Shown: piece by piece, positions 11,654 through 24,025 of the stretch
How positions within the stretch are numbered: the stretch's first letter is position 1
How the letters are laid out: the number at the start of each line of letters is the position of its first letter
Source of the DNA: Trichosphaerium sp. ATCC 40318
Taxonomy: Eukaryota; Discosea; Flabellinia; Trichosidae
Direction of reading: 5' to 3'
DNA: 64,000 bases
NCBI GenBank assembly: GCA_038496445.1
Contig: JALMLS010000336.1
Coordinates: forward strand, 124,001 to 188,000
Position numbers and translations under genes: made by a program
Notes under the pieces: generated by a model
The model's database searches: none
What the model was told of the DNA's origin: nothing
The model's input: only the letters and a program-made list of their open reading frames with translations

Positions 11654-14386
11654 ATGAAACTGTTTCTTGTACTTCTTATTTGTTGCCCTTTGGCTTGTAT
11701 GAGCGGCACCACAACGTATAATTTTGACGCTTCTAAAACGCACGAAAATCCTTTACGTGGGTTCGTCCCTTTTGTGCCAGGAAGCAATAAGTTCCCTTTC
11801 AGTACGCCACGCACTCTGGTGAAACTAATGTCGAATCCATAGGCATGGAGAACTTTTACGTCAAAATGAAGGACCTAACCAACGGTGTAAACAGGTGCGA
11901 TTTTCCAATACAAAAAACCGCCTATTCTAACACGTGATTTCCGAATAGATACACATTTAACACTGGTTTGGAACCTTTACTGAATGAAGGTACGCTCTCG
12001 AAAAAACAAAAACAGATCCTTTTGAGAGAGTTACTAACTAAACATTGATAGTGGCAAGCCGTGGACATCACTCAATCTTTCGAGTGTTTGTGGATTACCC
12101 ATATCAAACAAAAAACCCTAACGATGCTATACCTTCATACTTGCTCCCTGGCATGAACTTATGTTACTACAACGAGTTCGGCGGAGGTACGCAACAACAG
12201 CTGAAGAGTTGTGAATTTAGTTGTGCTAAATTGCAGATAGGCGTTGCTCCTGATTACGGAAACACTAAATTTCAAAATGCTGTTATAAACCTAATAAAAG
12301 AAATGGGAAGGAGGTATGATGGTGATAATCGTATAGGTATGTGAAACATGTTTTTTTAAAAACACAAAAATCTAATCACGTTTTTTTTACAATCAGGAGC
12401 CATTCAGCTCGGTTTTTATGGGCACTGGTAAGACCAATACTACTCATTTACGATTTTAATAACGCTTTGTTTCAGGGGAGGTACATTGTACATCAAATTG
12501 CTGTAAGAAATTAATGCGATCTAGAATGGCATAATAGTGGTTGTCCATTAGCTAGTGCAGCTTTTCTAGACAGAATTCTTAAAACCTATGATGAGTAAGT
12601 ATAAAACCCCTATAACCCTTCAATGACTAAATATGTATACAATAGCTCCTTTAAGATAACATCCCTTCAAGCGAGATATCCAGATAGGATTGGCACTTAC
12701 AGTGCTTCTCAACTTCGCCTTGGTTTTCATGATGACTCATTTGTATACATGACAAATTTATGTTGTTGGTTAACTTGATGTTTAGGCTCAAGCCACGTTG
12801 TTCTTCAATTGGGGCTTTTTAGCTGAGCTTAACGCCAACAATGGTATTAATAATTGGAAAAAAGCTCCTATTGGTGGAGAGCTTCGTCCTGAACTTCAAG
12901 AATGTATTATGAGACCAAGTACGCCTAAAAAACTTAAACAGAATCATGTCCAACCAGTGACACTCTAATTCTAGATCCTATATCTGCTTGTTCTGGTGAG
13001 AAGGTTGATCCTCAAGATTTCAGTGATTGTGTTGATGCAACGCATCCTTCTTGGTTATGGTACTACAACTTACAATAAACACTTTCTCAGCTATCAAAAG
13101 GAACAATGCTGCTTTCAGTTCCGGGTACCCTTCTGCAGATAGACCAAGGGCGTTAGCTGTACGATGCAATATTAAGCCTCTCATTTACTAATTGTGTTGG
13201 TTATAGGCTGCGCTATCAATGGGATATAAGTTCTACATTCAATCAGTTACAACTACTGTAACCGGTGGTCAACTAAGAGTTACTGTAAAGATGTTTAACA
13301 GGGTACAATACAATTTAAATTACTATTACAACAGCTAACTTGTCTTTACAGGGTAATGCTCCTTTTTACTACCCATTACGATTGACAATGGACTATGGTA
13401 GTTCCACAGTAAACTTCCCTGGTACGATTCTTTTTATCGTTTACACCTTCTCCTGAAGATAAAGAACACGTGTTGACACATGTTTTTTAAGGAAATGCAC
13501 ATAATATTATGCCTTCAAAGTCGAAAACATTTACTGTGACAGTTCCTGTACAATCTAACAGAAACACACTTGATTTAAGGTTATCTGGAAACATTTTATT
13601 GAAGCCAATTGTGTTTGCCTCACAGGTACTGCAAGCATTTTTCTTTCTCGTTAACAACTATAACAAAGGGTGCTAAAACAAATGGAAAATTGACAGTTTC
13701 AGTAAGCGGTAAGCACCTCCTAAAGCTCCAATTGTATTTCATCTGTTTCTTTGTATTCAAACAACTATGTTTGTAACTTTTGTATTTAGGTGGCGGATCT
13801 TCAAGCAACATTTTTACTCTCCAAAAAGGGAACTCACTTTCTTATGCTCTTGATGGTAAAAATGGCGGCTCTTACGATCAAAACGTACGCTTTTCTACAC
13901 CAGTTGTGTGTACTTATAAGACGTTAGGTTATCATTAACACTCATAACATAAATAATGTAAACCAGCAATGGGTTGAGATTTCTCGAGGAAATGGATACT
14001 ACTCTTACCAAAAGAGAAACACTCAATTCTGTCTTGATGGTAATTCGGGAGGTTCAAATGGACAAAACGTAAAACTATGGATTTGCGTAGCGAGCCAGCA
14101 CAACCAACATTGGAAAAAAGGCACGTGTCAAAACAGAATGAGAGAACGAGTGTTGCCAAGTCTATTTTTTTTAAGCTAACTGTTTTGTGTAACAGTGTCA
14201 GTTGGTGGTAGCAAGTTCAGGCTACAAAAGAGGAACGCTCCAGCTTACTCAATTGATGGTGGAGGTAATTTCTATTTATTTTTTATTCGAAGTTGAAGTT
14301 TTGTTGTAGGCAACAATAAAAATGTTCACTTGTGGTCTTCAAGCAATAGCAATAAAAACCAGCAATGGAAATTCAACAGTGTCTAA
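11654..14386 (+). CDS. Secreted DUF4874/DUF4832 protein with C-terminal ricin-type lectin
   Basis: The protein begins with a signal peptide (MKLFLVLLICCPLACMSG). It then matches the DUF4874 plus DUF4832 pair, a TIM-barrel-like glycoside-hydrolase-type family. Visible motifs are ENPLRGF, SMENFYVKMKDL, a GHHSIFRVFVDYPYQT strand, GRRYDGDNRIGAIQLGFYG leading through two introns into GEWH, and later LFFNWGFLAELN. The C-terminal 150 residues form a beta-trefoil with three QxW-type repeats (NQQW, NQHW, NQQW) and FCLDGN/SIDGGG loops, so it probably binds galactose-like sugars. A micro-exon of about 6 nt (GGGGAG near 12476) is required to make the GEWH motif. One intron near 14121 has a GC donor, GCACGTG. 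The likely role is extracellular carbohydrate processing; the substrate is unknown. Confidence 0.8.
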
Positions 14387-14426
14387 CAAATAAAGTATTG
14401 GGTTACAAAAGACCGGTTCAAACTAG

Positions 14427-14960
14427 TTAGTTTGGTTTTTTTTGTTGCATTTGAAGTCTACCGTTGATACCCCACTGCTTGAATTCACCAACAAGTTTAC
14501 CTTTTTCATAATAACAACGGATGTAAACGCTTCCATTATTCAACCACTCCTTATACTCTCCATCCTTTAAACCAATAGAAAAAGAACAATCTTTGCTTTG
14601 TACTCCTTTTGAATGCCACCTTTTGCAAACCCATCGAACCCCATTCTTGTACATGCAATGTATCTTCAAGAACCTCTTCGTATTATACTTGTCCTCCCAC
14701 TCTTTGTAAACGCCATGTCTCTTTCCATCAACAAACTGAATGCTCTTGTAAACATTGTTTTTCCTATATTCGACATACTCCATGATAAAGACAATATTTT
14801 ATATTGACATTGCAGTTTTATTCTTCCGGATAAGCATTGCCATGAAGTTTACCGTTGTTATACCAACTATGTATCATAATACATCCACTCTTGTACTCTT
14901 TATACTCGCCATGATACATCTTTATATTGGCAACTCTTCACAGTAACCCAGTCAAACCTT
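14427..14960 (-). pseudogene. Decayed MORN/YwqK-type repeat gene
   Basis: The open part (14427-14783, 118 codons) contains MORN-like units: VDGKRHGVYKEWEDK, GLKDGEYKEWLNNGS and EKGKLVGEFKQWGINGR. Upstream on the same strand (about 14790-14935) another unit is readable, MYHGEYKEYKSGCIM then WYNNGKLHGNAY. It ends in a stop and lies in a different reading context from the downstream part. No splice pair joins them convincingly. I read this as a broken member of the same family as the gene at 36.1-37.3 kb, but a two-gene or intron explanation is possible. Such repeats are common in protists, bacteria and amoeba-infecting giant viruses. Confidence 0.6.
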
Positions 14961-15072
14961 GCTACCAGAGCAAGGTTTGTGTTATTCAGGTGTTGTTAGT
15001 GCAAATAAAATATGAATATTGTAAAAAAATCAATCTAAAAGTTCTACCACGGTCTAATAGTTCATTAGGCCA

Positions 15073-15730
15073 ATGCGTGTCATAAGAATGATTACTCTAA
15101 TTAAGGCGCTCTTGTTCATCTTATTTAAACATATTGTTAAGTAAGATGACTTACATGACATAGCAATAAGAAAAAAAAGTTGTATCAAATATAAATGTAC
15201 TCTTATTTGGGGATAAAACACTGTAAAAAAAAGATGACTTGGCGATTGCAATTTCATTTAGGAAAATACATAAGTAATTGGTGTATTATTGTTCACTTTA
15301 TGTGGGTGTTTGTTATGTGAAAATTAAATTCTGTGTTTAGAAAAGCAACTCGTTGGATGTAGAAAAAGTCTCTTACAAGCACTTTGATTCTTTAAATATA
15401 ATATAGGCCATAACGAAAAGATATGGTGAATCAATTCATCATGTATTTGTTGAGAACAAGTCTGCTGAAAAAGAAGCAAATGAGGAATTTTCTGAGAAAA
15501 CGCAGCTTCTCGCAATCATAAATTGTGCTGTATTATTTTTTACTTGTGTTACTGGAATTATTGTGTAACAGTATAATTCATTAAAACGTACGTTTGTGCA
15601 GTTTGTTTATGCAAAGACATCATTGATTTTTAGAAGCAGAAAAAACAGCGGACTACAGTCAAGTCGAACTAACACAGAGGATGACAATACAAAAGAACCT
15701 AATGGTGGCAACCAAGTGGTGTTAGAATAA
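15073..15730 (+). CDS. Candidate small single-pass membrane protein
   Basis: Exons are inferred from coding quality and splice signals. A short hydrophobic start (MRVIRMITLIKALLFILF) comes first, then KSNSLD. Next is an exon with ITKRYGESIHHVFVENKSAE leading into a membrane segment (LLAIINCAVLFFTCVTGIIV). Last is a polar tail rich in Asn, Asp and Thr (SRKNSGLQSSRTNTEDDNTK), ending QVVLE at TAA 15730. The first intron would be about 220 nt and its boundaries are uncertain. The order signal, ectodomain, one helix, cytosolic tail would be type I. No family is recognised. Confidence 0.45.
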
Positions 15731-15792
15731 TGTACCTGATATTTCCGAAGTATACAGCCACTGCCAATAAACTAAAAAAAAAACTGATAATA

Positions 15793-16259
15793 ATGCGGTA
15801 TGAACAACCACCAGCTATCCACTACAATCTCGTGCCTCCGAAATATGTACAATATATTTACGTCTAAGTTCCTAAGGTACTTGCAAGTGCCTAAACACCT
15901 TGTATTTAAAAAAAGTGCCTAAAAGAACGAAATTGTTGCTTTGTCATTGACATTTTCAGCTGAACGGCAATGACTATGGACCAGTAACCGATACCTTTGA
16001 GCTCTGAAAAATACCTATAGCTTCTTCACCTATCAACCTGCAATCAATTCTTATTTAGTAAGACAAGAATGCGATATCTGATATATTTTAGACGCTCAGT
16101 TTTATATCTTCTTTGAACTTGCATTTAATTCACGTGAACACGAACAAACGGCGTAACGAAGAATTCAAAAACTGGCTAAAAACTGTCAGTGTTGTATTTA
16201 AGTTATTGGGTACAGAGTTCGGAGAATTAAAAGGCAATCTACTGATACATCAGCATTGA
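15793..16259 (+). CDS. Unresolved small multi-exon gene or relic
   Basis: Coding-like plus-strand pieces are MRYEQPPAIHYNLVPPKY at 15793, LNGNDYGPVTDTFEL near 15960, FFTYQPAINSYL near 16025, and a long last exon containing KRRNEEFKNWLKTVSVVFKL then GTEFGELKGNLLIHQH before TGA 16259. A GTAAGA...TTTTAG intron joins the last two in frame. The joins between the first pieces are not clear, and one reading has an in-frame TGA, so partial decay is possible. I see no known domain. Confidence 0.35.
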
Positions 16260-16969
16260 TTGAGAAATGGTAATTTTCAAAGCTAATCAGTTCATGTCAA
16301 TACAAGCTGTTCTTGTCATTGTAATCACGACTTAGTATGTACGTCAAGTAAATGTCTTGAGTCTAAAAAGAACAAAGTGGCGCAAATAAACCATTAAGTG
16401 AAGCCCACCTTCAAAAAACTGTGCAGCACGTTTTTCTCCTGGAAACATGTGGAGTTTTGTGACTGTCTGGCGTTTGTTCATATATTTTAACCTTCGCCTA
16501 TCTTTGGTGCTAACCAAGATATCAAAATGGCAACAGTGAGCCTTGTTTTTCACTACCACACCATCAACACTTCACTCCGTTACGAAGGTACGTGAAATAT
16601 AAATTATCTCATGAACAAGTTCGCGTGAGATACCGATTAGGATTGGCTTGACAAAACGACAAAAAGCTCAACACGTTTCTTGTTGGTAGCAGACCAAATA
16701 CCTCCCCTAAATATGTGAACATTTCAACCAGAATCAACAGTGGCGATGAAAAAAAAAAGCAAAAGCGATTGCTCGTACGCACGTGAAACGTAAGTGTAAA
16801 AAAGTTGTGATTCTTAAACTATTTAGTAAACGTGTATTCTTAAAATGATAAATCAAGCATGAACTTTACTTGCGTGTTTACTGAACAACTTGCGCACTTA
16901 GATTTGAGGTTAAGAACGCTTAACAGTTTAAAATAGTGAGAAACAAACAACTAGTGCAACACTTCAACA
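16260..16969. other. Intergenic region upstream of the protease-vWD gene
   Basis: About 700 nt with no convincing coding signal on either strand. CACGTG occurs at 16780, and another copy lies just outside at 16131. The last 100 nt are A-rich and must include the promoter and 5' UTR of the next gene. Confidence 0.4.
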
Positions 16970-19900
16970 ATGCGCTTTACCTTACTTCTCATTGTATTGT
17001 CTACCTTGTTATTTTATGTCATGGGTCATAACGAAGAAGTCTGTGGCGGATCAAGTCAGTCTCAAAACGCTATTTGCTTCAATACAGGAAGGTATGTACT
17101 CAGTTTGCTTTAATGTTTGTGTTAATGGGTTCGCTAATTGTTTCTTTTAGTTCTTCAGATCTTTTTGATAGAAGCCTTATTACAGCGCGTATGATAACAA
17201 CTCAAGGATGTTCATGTACCGGATGGTTGATAGGAGCAGATGGTCACTTTATTACAAACCACCACTGTTGGTCTGATCCTCGGTGCAAAGGGTTCGTTTG
17301 GGAAATGTTTCAGCTTTTTTTTTACAGTCTTTTCTTAGGTCTGTAGCGAACAACGCGGATGTAGCGTCTGCTACCTACAGGTTCAATTGTCACCAACCTA
17401 CTTGCGCTAGTGCCAATCCTTCAGGATCTACGCCGGCTTCATGTGATTCATGGGGAGCTGCAGGAGCAACTGTACTTTGAAATACTATGTTTATGTTCTG
17501 TTCAATGACAACTAAGTGCTTTAGATCATTGACCAAGATGCCGGTTTAGATTATGTTTTAATCGACCTTCCTGGGAACGCTGCTCAAACCTACAATGGAC
17601 AACTTATTGCAACAGATGCAAACATAGGAGAAGTGCGTGAAAATACCTGCAAATGGTCTTTAAGACAAATCTATTCACTCTTCGTTAGCAAATCTTCATT
17701 TCTCAGCATCCATCCAGTCGGGCTAGAGAGATTTCAAATGTCAACGATGATGGCGACAGATGTAGTATTCAATCTACAACTGAAAATAACTTCATGGGTG
17801 GCGGTGACGCACTGTACGTAAATACAGCATTATTTATACTAAAACAGCGTTTAGTGGATATGATTGCGATACTGAAGGCGGAAGTTCAGGCTCTCCAGTT
17901 GTCAGGAGAACAGATTGGGTACTAACACATTAATCACAAGTATTTAACTGTTCAATAGCGCGCCGTTGCCATACACCATGCTGCTTCCCGCCAAAACAAT
18001 CCGTGCTGGAATAGAGGTAATCCAAAGAACAAGATCGAGTAAAACAGTTAACGAGTTTCTGTATTTAGGTGTTCCAATGTGGCGTATTAGAAATATGCTT
18101 GATGTTAGAAGTATTGATACTACTGGATATTTGACTGATGCACCTGGCGGCGCTCGTGCATGGGGTGATCCTCACTACACTACTTTTGATGGAAGAAGGC
18201 ATCATTTCCAAGGATTGGGCACTTTCAATCTTGCTATGTCTCATTTCAACAAGTACTATCTACAATCTAAAACAGCAAACAATCCAATTCTTTGGCCTCA
18301 TACCACTATCAACCACGAAGTATGTTGTTTGAGTTTTTCTTTTTTTTCTGTGAATTAGCACGTTTTTTTTCTTGGTCACGTGACTATGTTTTAGATTGGA
18401 TTGGGATATCAGATTGACGGAAACGATGTTTTCGTTGCTGTGAAGGCGATAAGATCTAGTGGTGTTTGTGTAGGGTTTGATGTTATTCATCAGTGTAAAT
18501 ACTCGTAAGCACTTTGCTTTAGTGCTGAAATACAACTTACTGTTCTTATCTAGTTTATTCGATCAGATATACTTTGGCCAAACTATTTCAAGGTCTGTCA
18601 CAAGAGATGGATTCAGAGCATCTGTCAGTCAAGCCAATAACAAATACTATGTCACCTTCAGATTTACAACAGGTACAACATATCTATCTGCTCTAGTTTA
18701 ACCTAACACGTGTTTTAAGGTACAACTTTGAAGGTTTCTGTGAACTACAGAGATAACGATTGTTGGATGAATGTTGCTCCTAAGATGCCAGGATCATTTT
18801 ATGGACGCGTTCAAGGTCTTCTTGGAACTTGGGATGATAACATATTCAACGACTTTACAAAGAAAGGAACCAACACAATTGTACCTCATGCTGAGTTTGG
18901 TGAATCATGTATGATGGCTCTTCCTATAAGGTCAATTTGTTTTAACCTGTGTTGTTTAGACCGAGTGGAGAAAGGAGAGCCAGACGTATTGAATTGTAGA
19001 CTTGCTCCAACAACAGTTATTGATCCAACATTCACACCTTTGGTTGGATTGACACTTGAAGGAGCAGACCCAGATTGTACGATTATTTCTTTCGTTTACT
19101 ATTGTGTCTTTCTAACCTATCATTACAAAGGGATACAAATTGCCAACCAAGCATGTAGTAAAGTCAAAGATGATGAAGACAGAAAAGCGTGTATATTCGA
19201 TGTCGCTCACACAAGAAATCTCGGATTTGCTGAGCAAGACGTTTTAGTAAACAACAGTATGTCGCAAGTGATACTGTACATAAAACTGAACTATTTTTTA
19301 AGATTGTCCAAATGACTGCAATAGTCGCGGTGCATGTGTTAGTGGAGTATGTGAGTGCACAATGGGATTCTCTGGAGATGATTGTAGTCAACGTACGTAC
19401 ACCATACACCACGTAATTTACCTAACTACATATACAGGTGAATGCGAACATTGCAATATTACGAATGCTGATTGTATTGGTGGCCGTTGTATTTGTCACC
19501 CAGGATACCTTCCACCTACTTGTGATGAATCTACGACATCTTGTAGCTTGAACACATTCTCCGATCTTCCTGAACCTACTGTTACATCAATGGCTGTCGA
19601 TGGAGGTAGACTTACCTTTCTGTACCGTTGTCTCTGACGCATCATTAGGCACCAAAGTGTTTGTTACTGTTCCGTACTATACGCAAGGAACTACTATCAT
19701 TGATTTCAAACCTTTTGAAAATCTTGATAGCCTTTCAGATTGCACTAATCATATGCCTCCAACATCAGATGTTTTTTCCGCAAGTTCATTAGTGCGTTGA
19801 ATACAATAAGAGTTCATTCTGCTAATAAATGATAATAGCGTAAGTGGAGATACGCTCCGGATGCTACGTTCCCAGGCGCCCTATCAGGAGACTTTTCTGG

Positions 19901-20637
19901 ATACCCTCTCCCAAGGTACAACATTGATCATTCCTTCAAGTTATTTCCGATTTTTGACTGTGAAATCTAGGCGTTGGGGTGTTGTTGCAAAGAGTTGTAA
20001 CACTATACACTACTCAGCTTTCTTTGATGAAGACTTATTGGACCATTGTAAGTTCGATGGAACTGTCTACATAAGCTATGTCTCTCCTCATGATAACAAC
20101 AATATTGACGGAGGTTTTGATGTCCAACACTTTGAGAGTGTCCTTGAACGTACGCGATAACATGTCCCACCTGATTGAATTAATAATTGTTTTGTAGCTG
20201 AGGAGCGAGAGCCTATAAGGCTTTCTTTCAACTTGAAGCCAAAAGGCATTCTTCAACAAGGTGTACCTGAAACTGCAGCAGAAAATCTACGAGTTACAGC
20301 AGCTGAGGTGTATGGCGTGAGTCCAAATGATGTATCAGTCACTCGTTCTGGTAGAACGCAAGAGCTCTTCAATGTTGACATTACAATTGACGCTGTTCCT
20401 GACCAGCCTCCGCAGATGCTAACAGGAGCTATTGCAATAGCGATGAATAGCCATGGTGTGGTAGCAAGTGTTGGTACGGACGAGTGTACTTTAAAGTACA
20501 ACTCTAACATTGCTTTAGAATCTAGCGCTCATACAGTTTCATCTAACCATACAGTACATCATAAATCAAATGCAAGAACAAACTCATTTGTTTCCGTCTT
20601 TTGGATGATACTCTTGATAGCTTATTCTTTGTTTTAA
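16970..20637 (+). CDS. Secreted trypsin-like protease with vWD and EGF-like domains and GPI-type tail
   Basis: A signal peptide (MRFTLLLIVLSTLLFYVMG) is followed by a chymotrypsin-fold protease. The His site is GHFITNHHCW (about 17240), the Asp site is LDYVLIDLPGN (about 17550) and the Ser site is EGGSSGSPVV (about 17880). All three triad residues are present, so it should be active. Next is a von Willebrand factor D domain starting AWGDPHYTTFDGRRHHFQ (about 18160), with the late motif GRVQGLLGTWDDN. Two EGF-like modules follow: CNSRGACVSGVCECTMGFSG and then CIGGRCICHPGYLPPTC (19320-19540). Beyond these lie a Cys-poor region of unknown fold and a possible SEA-like segment. The final hydrophobic stretch (FVSVFWMILLIAYSLF) ends at the stop, as in GPI signals. 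More than ten introns are inferred. Plausible roles are adhesion or matrix processing at the cell surface. Confidence 0.83.
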
Positions 20638-20764
20638 TCCTTCAAATAAAGCCTAAGTTTCCCTGCATAGTGGCATTATTTTATAGAATCAAAAGAGAGT
20701 CAAATAATTTTATTTGGTAGAAACGATCAAGAAGTATTGGTTTTTTATATCTTGTTTTGGTCTA

Positions 20765-22166
20765 TCAGTATGTACTCCTTTCATTGATTTTTTTAATGTT
20801 ATCTGTGTTTTTCTTTTGCTTTTTGACATCAAGTTTTATTTTTTTTATACAGTTCCCATCAGGAAAGTATAGATAACCTTGATTATATGCTAGCCCTTTA
20901 GGAGTTACAAGGGGTGAATCAAGTTTAAGTTTTACTAAATCTTTTGATTCTGTGAAAAACCGAAACAAATGAGGGCAGGTGAAGAAATATACACTCTCTA
21001 AAGTAGTACATTGTTGTAAGCAATCATAACAAGTCTTTGACATAGAAAAGTAAAAAAAAAGAAAGAACGTTGGCGTACCAAAAGCACAACAAAGATATCC
21101 ACCCCTTGTGTTAGCTGAGGTGCATATCTTTGGTATTTTACCATCCTTTAGATTCATCTTCCATAGACCGTTGTCTGCGCATATAAACAGGTTTCCTTTC
21201 CCATCTACGTCCACTCCTTCTGGTGAATCCAGAGGAGCAAGATTTGACGGTGATATTACAAGGGGTTCATGAGAACTGTCATCAAGAATACTGATTGTGT
21301 TGTAGTCACTGGCAGTACAAATAATTTTATCATTTTCTCCAATGACGACCCCTCTTATCCATCCTTTACCGGAATGAACTGTTGATATATCTCCCGTAGA
21401 TGAGTTAATTTTTTTCACACTCTTGTTGATGAAACAAAGTTAGTAGGAGAAATCACAGTGGCAACCTTTTTTTTTCGAAGAAAAGATAGAAAAAAATTAT
21501 CTGGTTCACGAAATTGATCCACGATTTACTAAAAGATGAGCTGTTTTCTTTCCAAAAATGTTGTACAAAAGGCCGCCAAAAGAACCTCTGACATTGTTCT
21601 TGAGAAATCACGTGCCTCATTGGCTGCATCAGCGATATAAATATTATTCTTGCTATCCACTGAAACATCGTGAGGGTATGAAAGACTACCAGTTGTGCAT
21701 TCAAAGGTTGAAACCTCGTTCGTCTTCAAACAAAGTTTCCGAATGCAATGATTTTGATTATCAGTTATAATAAGCTAGAACACAGTTATTTCGCCAGAAA
21801 CGTTAATGAACACGTACGTTATTATCACAATCAAACGCTAAACCGCGTATATCGTGAAATTGAGCAATATCGGCTGGACCTTAGTTTTATATTAAATAAA
21901 GCCTAAAATGGCGTATAGTATTCCGTACCATCCACATTCCCTCCCAAACTAAGACCTGTTACGCCAATAACTTTGTAAACTGTTGAAAGCTCCTAAACTT
22001 CACTTAGAACTCATAAATTCGCCATAGCATTGCGTTCTTTGTGTAACCGACAAGATTTTGTGAGGGAATTAAACTGAGAGCAAGTCTGAGCCACTGATGA
22101 AAGATCTGACGGTGTCATGACGAATTCTAGTATGTGTAAAACCATTTCTACAGGTAATGTATCCAT
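20765..22166 (-). CDS. F-box protein with NHL-type beta-propeller repeats (copy 2)
   Basis: It has the same architecture as the gene at 5778-7026: an F-box start at 22166 (MDTLPVEMVLHILEFVM), then blades such as DIRGLAFDCDNNLIITDNQN, YPHDVSVDSKNNIYIADAAN and PEGVDVDGKGNLFICADNG. After the last blade (GLAYNQGYLYFPDGN) the tail is Lys/Asn-rich (VKKQKKNTDNIKK) and ends TGA 20765. An alternative upstream ATG at 22229 is in frame (MKLSDCKIVEN), but copy 1 does not share it, so I prefer 22166. One intron uses the GC donor GCACGTG (CACGTG at 21609). Predicted to recruit substrates to an SCF-type ubiquitin ligase. Confidence 0.78.
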
Positions 22167-22395
22167 TGTGCTACAAGGGAACCAGTTACGAGAAAAGTTT
22201 TCTACAATTTTACAGTCACTCAATTTCAACCCTTACACGATAGCCAAAGCAACGTAAATGAATATTTATACTTCTACAGCTAAAACACTGAGTAGCATAT
22301 AGACACATGATAATATCTTCATTTTCTTGGAGTTGTTATTCGGACATTCTGTTAAAACTTAGGGTTGCCTTAATACTTTTGATGTTAAGTTATGA

Positions 22396-24025
22396 TCAAC
22401 ATGGAATGTCTGCTACATGTGTAGGGTGCAATGTTGAATCGAAAACATCTGAAACAAGCACTTCCAAATGCTTGATACTATACTTCACAGCACAATTTAA
22501 AAGAGTATGCCATTTACCTTCTTCCCATGTTTCATTTCTAGCCCAAGACATTATTTCTTTTCTTGTTTTACCATTTGAATAATGCCATACTGCATCCTTC
22601 ATACATATTTCATCATATGAAACAACATTGTGTCCGGTCAACTTAAGCATAGTAGTTATTATATCATGTTGATTCCTATTGTAAACCAGTCAACACTGAA
22701 AGTCACAGAACCTGAAAGAAATAAGACAAATTGTCAAAATGTTCATAGGTTTTCTTATAGTATGAACTGTCTTTTTGGTTGTACTTTAGCTCTCTTCTGG
22801 CACCAATTGGAAAAAGTGCGATTATTGTAGCTCCTTCTGGGAGGAATATACCATTCCATAGATTAGAACCAAAAACGCCAACCAAATGTGAAGTGAGTGA
22901 CATTAATTCTATTTGTTGCTTCATATCAAAATCAACAAACGCAATGTCACGGACATCCACACCTCTTCCTTGAATCTTATATAAACTTAGTGTTTATAAT
23001 ACAAAATTTTAATCTATTAATCGTACCATGTTAATTATTTCATCCTTATTCACGGCATGCCTAACAGCCCTAATGTTTTTAGTTTTTAGAGTTTTTTTGA
23101 AACATACACTTCGTGGTTTTGACTTATTCTTGATGACCATACCACACTTTTTTCAGAAGGGAGGATAGGATTTCGTTCTACCCCTGATTGAACCCTCATC
23201 TCAGTTATTAGTTCTTTCCATTCACCAGCCATGGCGCTATGGTCACTAGAAACCGATGGCATTGATCCTCCGCCACCAATATACAATTGCTTAAAACAAG
23301 AGACATCACTTTCCCACCCACCCATATAAACATCTGTTATACCAAAAACTAACTCCAACATATAGTTCGCGAGCTTTTTCTCTTTTCCACCATTGAACCA
23401 AACTACACCAATGCGAGTTCCTTGAAAGGAAGGTAAAAATGAGAACAATAAATACTGTTCAAAGTAATGTATACCTGTTGGTAGATTAGCACGCTTAATG
23501 GCCAGCCATAACGGAGCTATAGTCTCATGTAGTGTGTGAGTATACTGTCCAGTATACTTATTGTATGACATGAACACAGGGAAATCCACAGTGCGATCAC
23601 AGTTAAGTGTATCAACAAGCTTGACTGGAACACGTTTTTTGTAGTAAGGAGTGATAAACTCTGAAGGTATTTGACCTCCACGGTCTGTTACATCTGGTTT
23701 TATAGCTTCTATTCGCATACCATCACAGCATTTGACGTTTGTTATGAGTGCTGGGGCATCTTGAGCTTGTGGCTCAATATAAACGCTCTTTTTCTTCTAA
23801 AACAGTTTTAAAATGCTGTCGATTTAATGCTAGCATTGGGACGTACTATATTAGGACGTAACCATGCAATATTCATTAAAACCGTCAAAATTCCCATTAC
23901 TAGTACTAATCTGTAAACCCACGTGACTACCTAGTACGAAAAATACAGTGTAAACAAACAAAACATAGATTTAGAAGCGTCACCTTTGAACGGCCTACAC
24001 CATAGCGTCTTACTTTCTTTTGCAT
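22396..24025 (-). CDS. GT61-family glycosyltransferase (EOGT/xylosyltransferase-like), type II membrane
   Basis: Predicted Golgi or ER glycosyltransferase. Exon 1 gives a basic cytosolic start (MQKKVRRYGVGRSK). A spliced second exon gives a membrane anchor (YRLVLVMGILTVLMNIAWL), the usual type II layout. The catalytic part has PVFMSYNKYTGQYTHTLHE, GTRIGVVWFNGG and, nearest the C-terminus, the GT61 hallmark LVGVFGSNLWNGIFLPEGA followed by LFPIG. In the usual motif the loop is GxHGAxLxN; here the His is Phe and the Ala is Ser. The last exon (YDEICMKDAVWHYSNGKTRK) ends at 22396. The 5' end was chosen because it supplies both start codon and anchor; CACGTG sits 3 nt upstream of it (24028). Acceptor and donor sugars are unknown. 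Confidence 0.78.
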
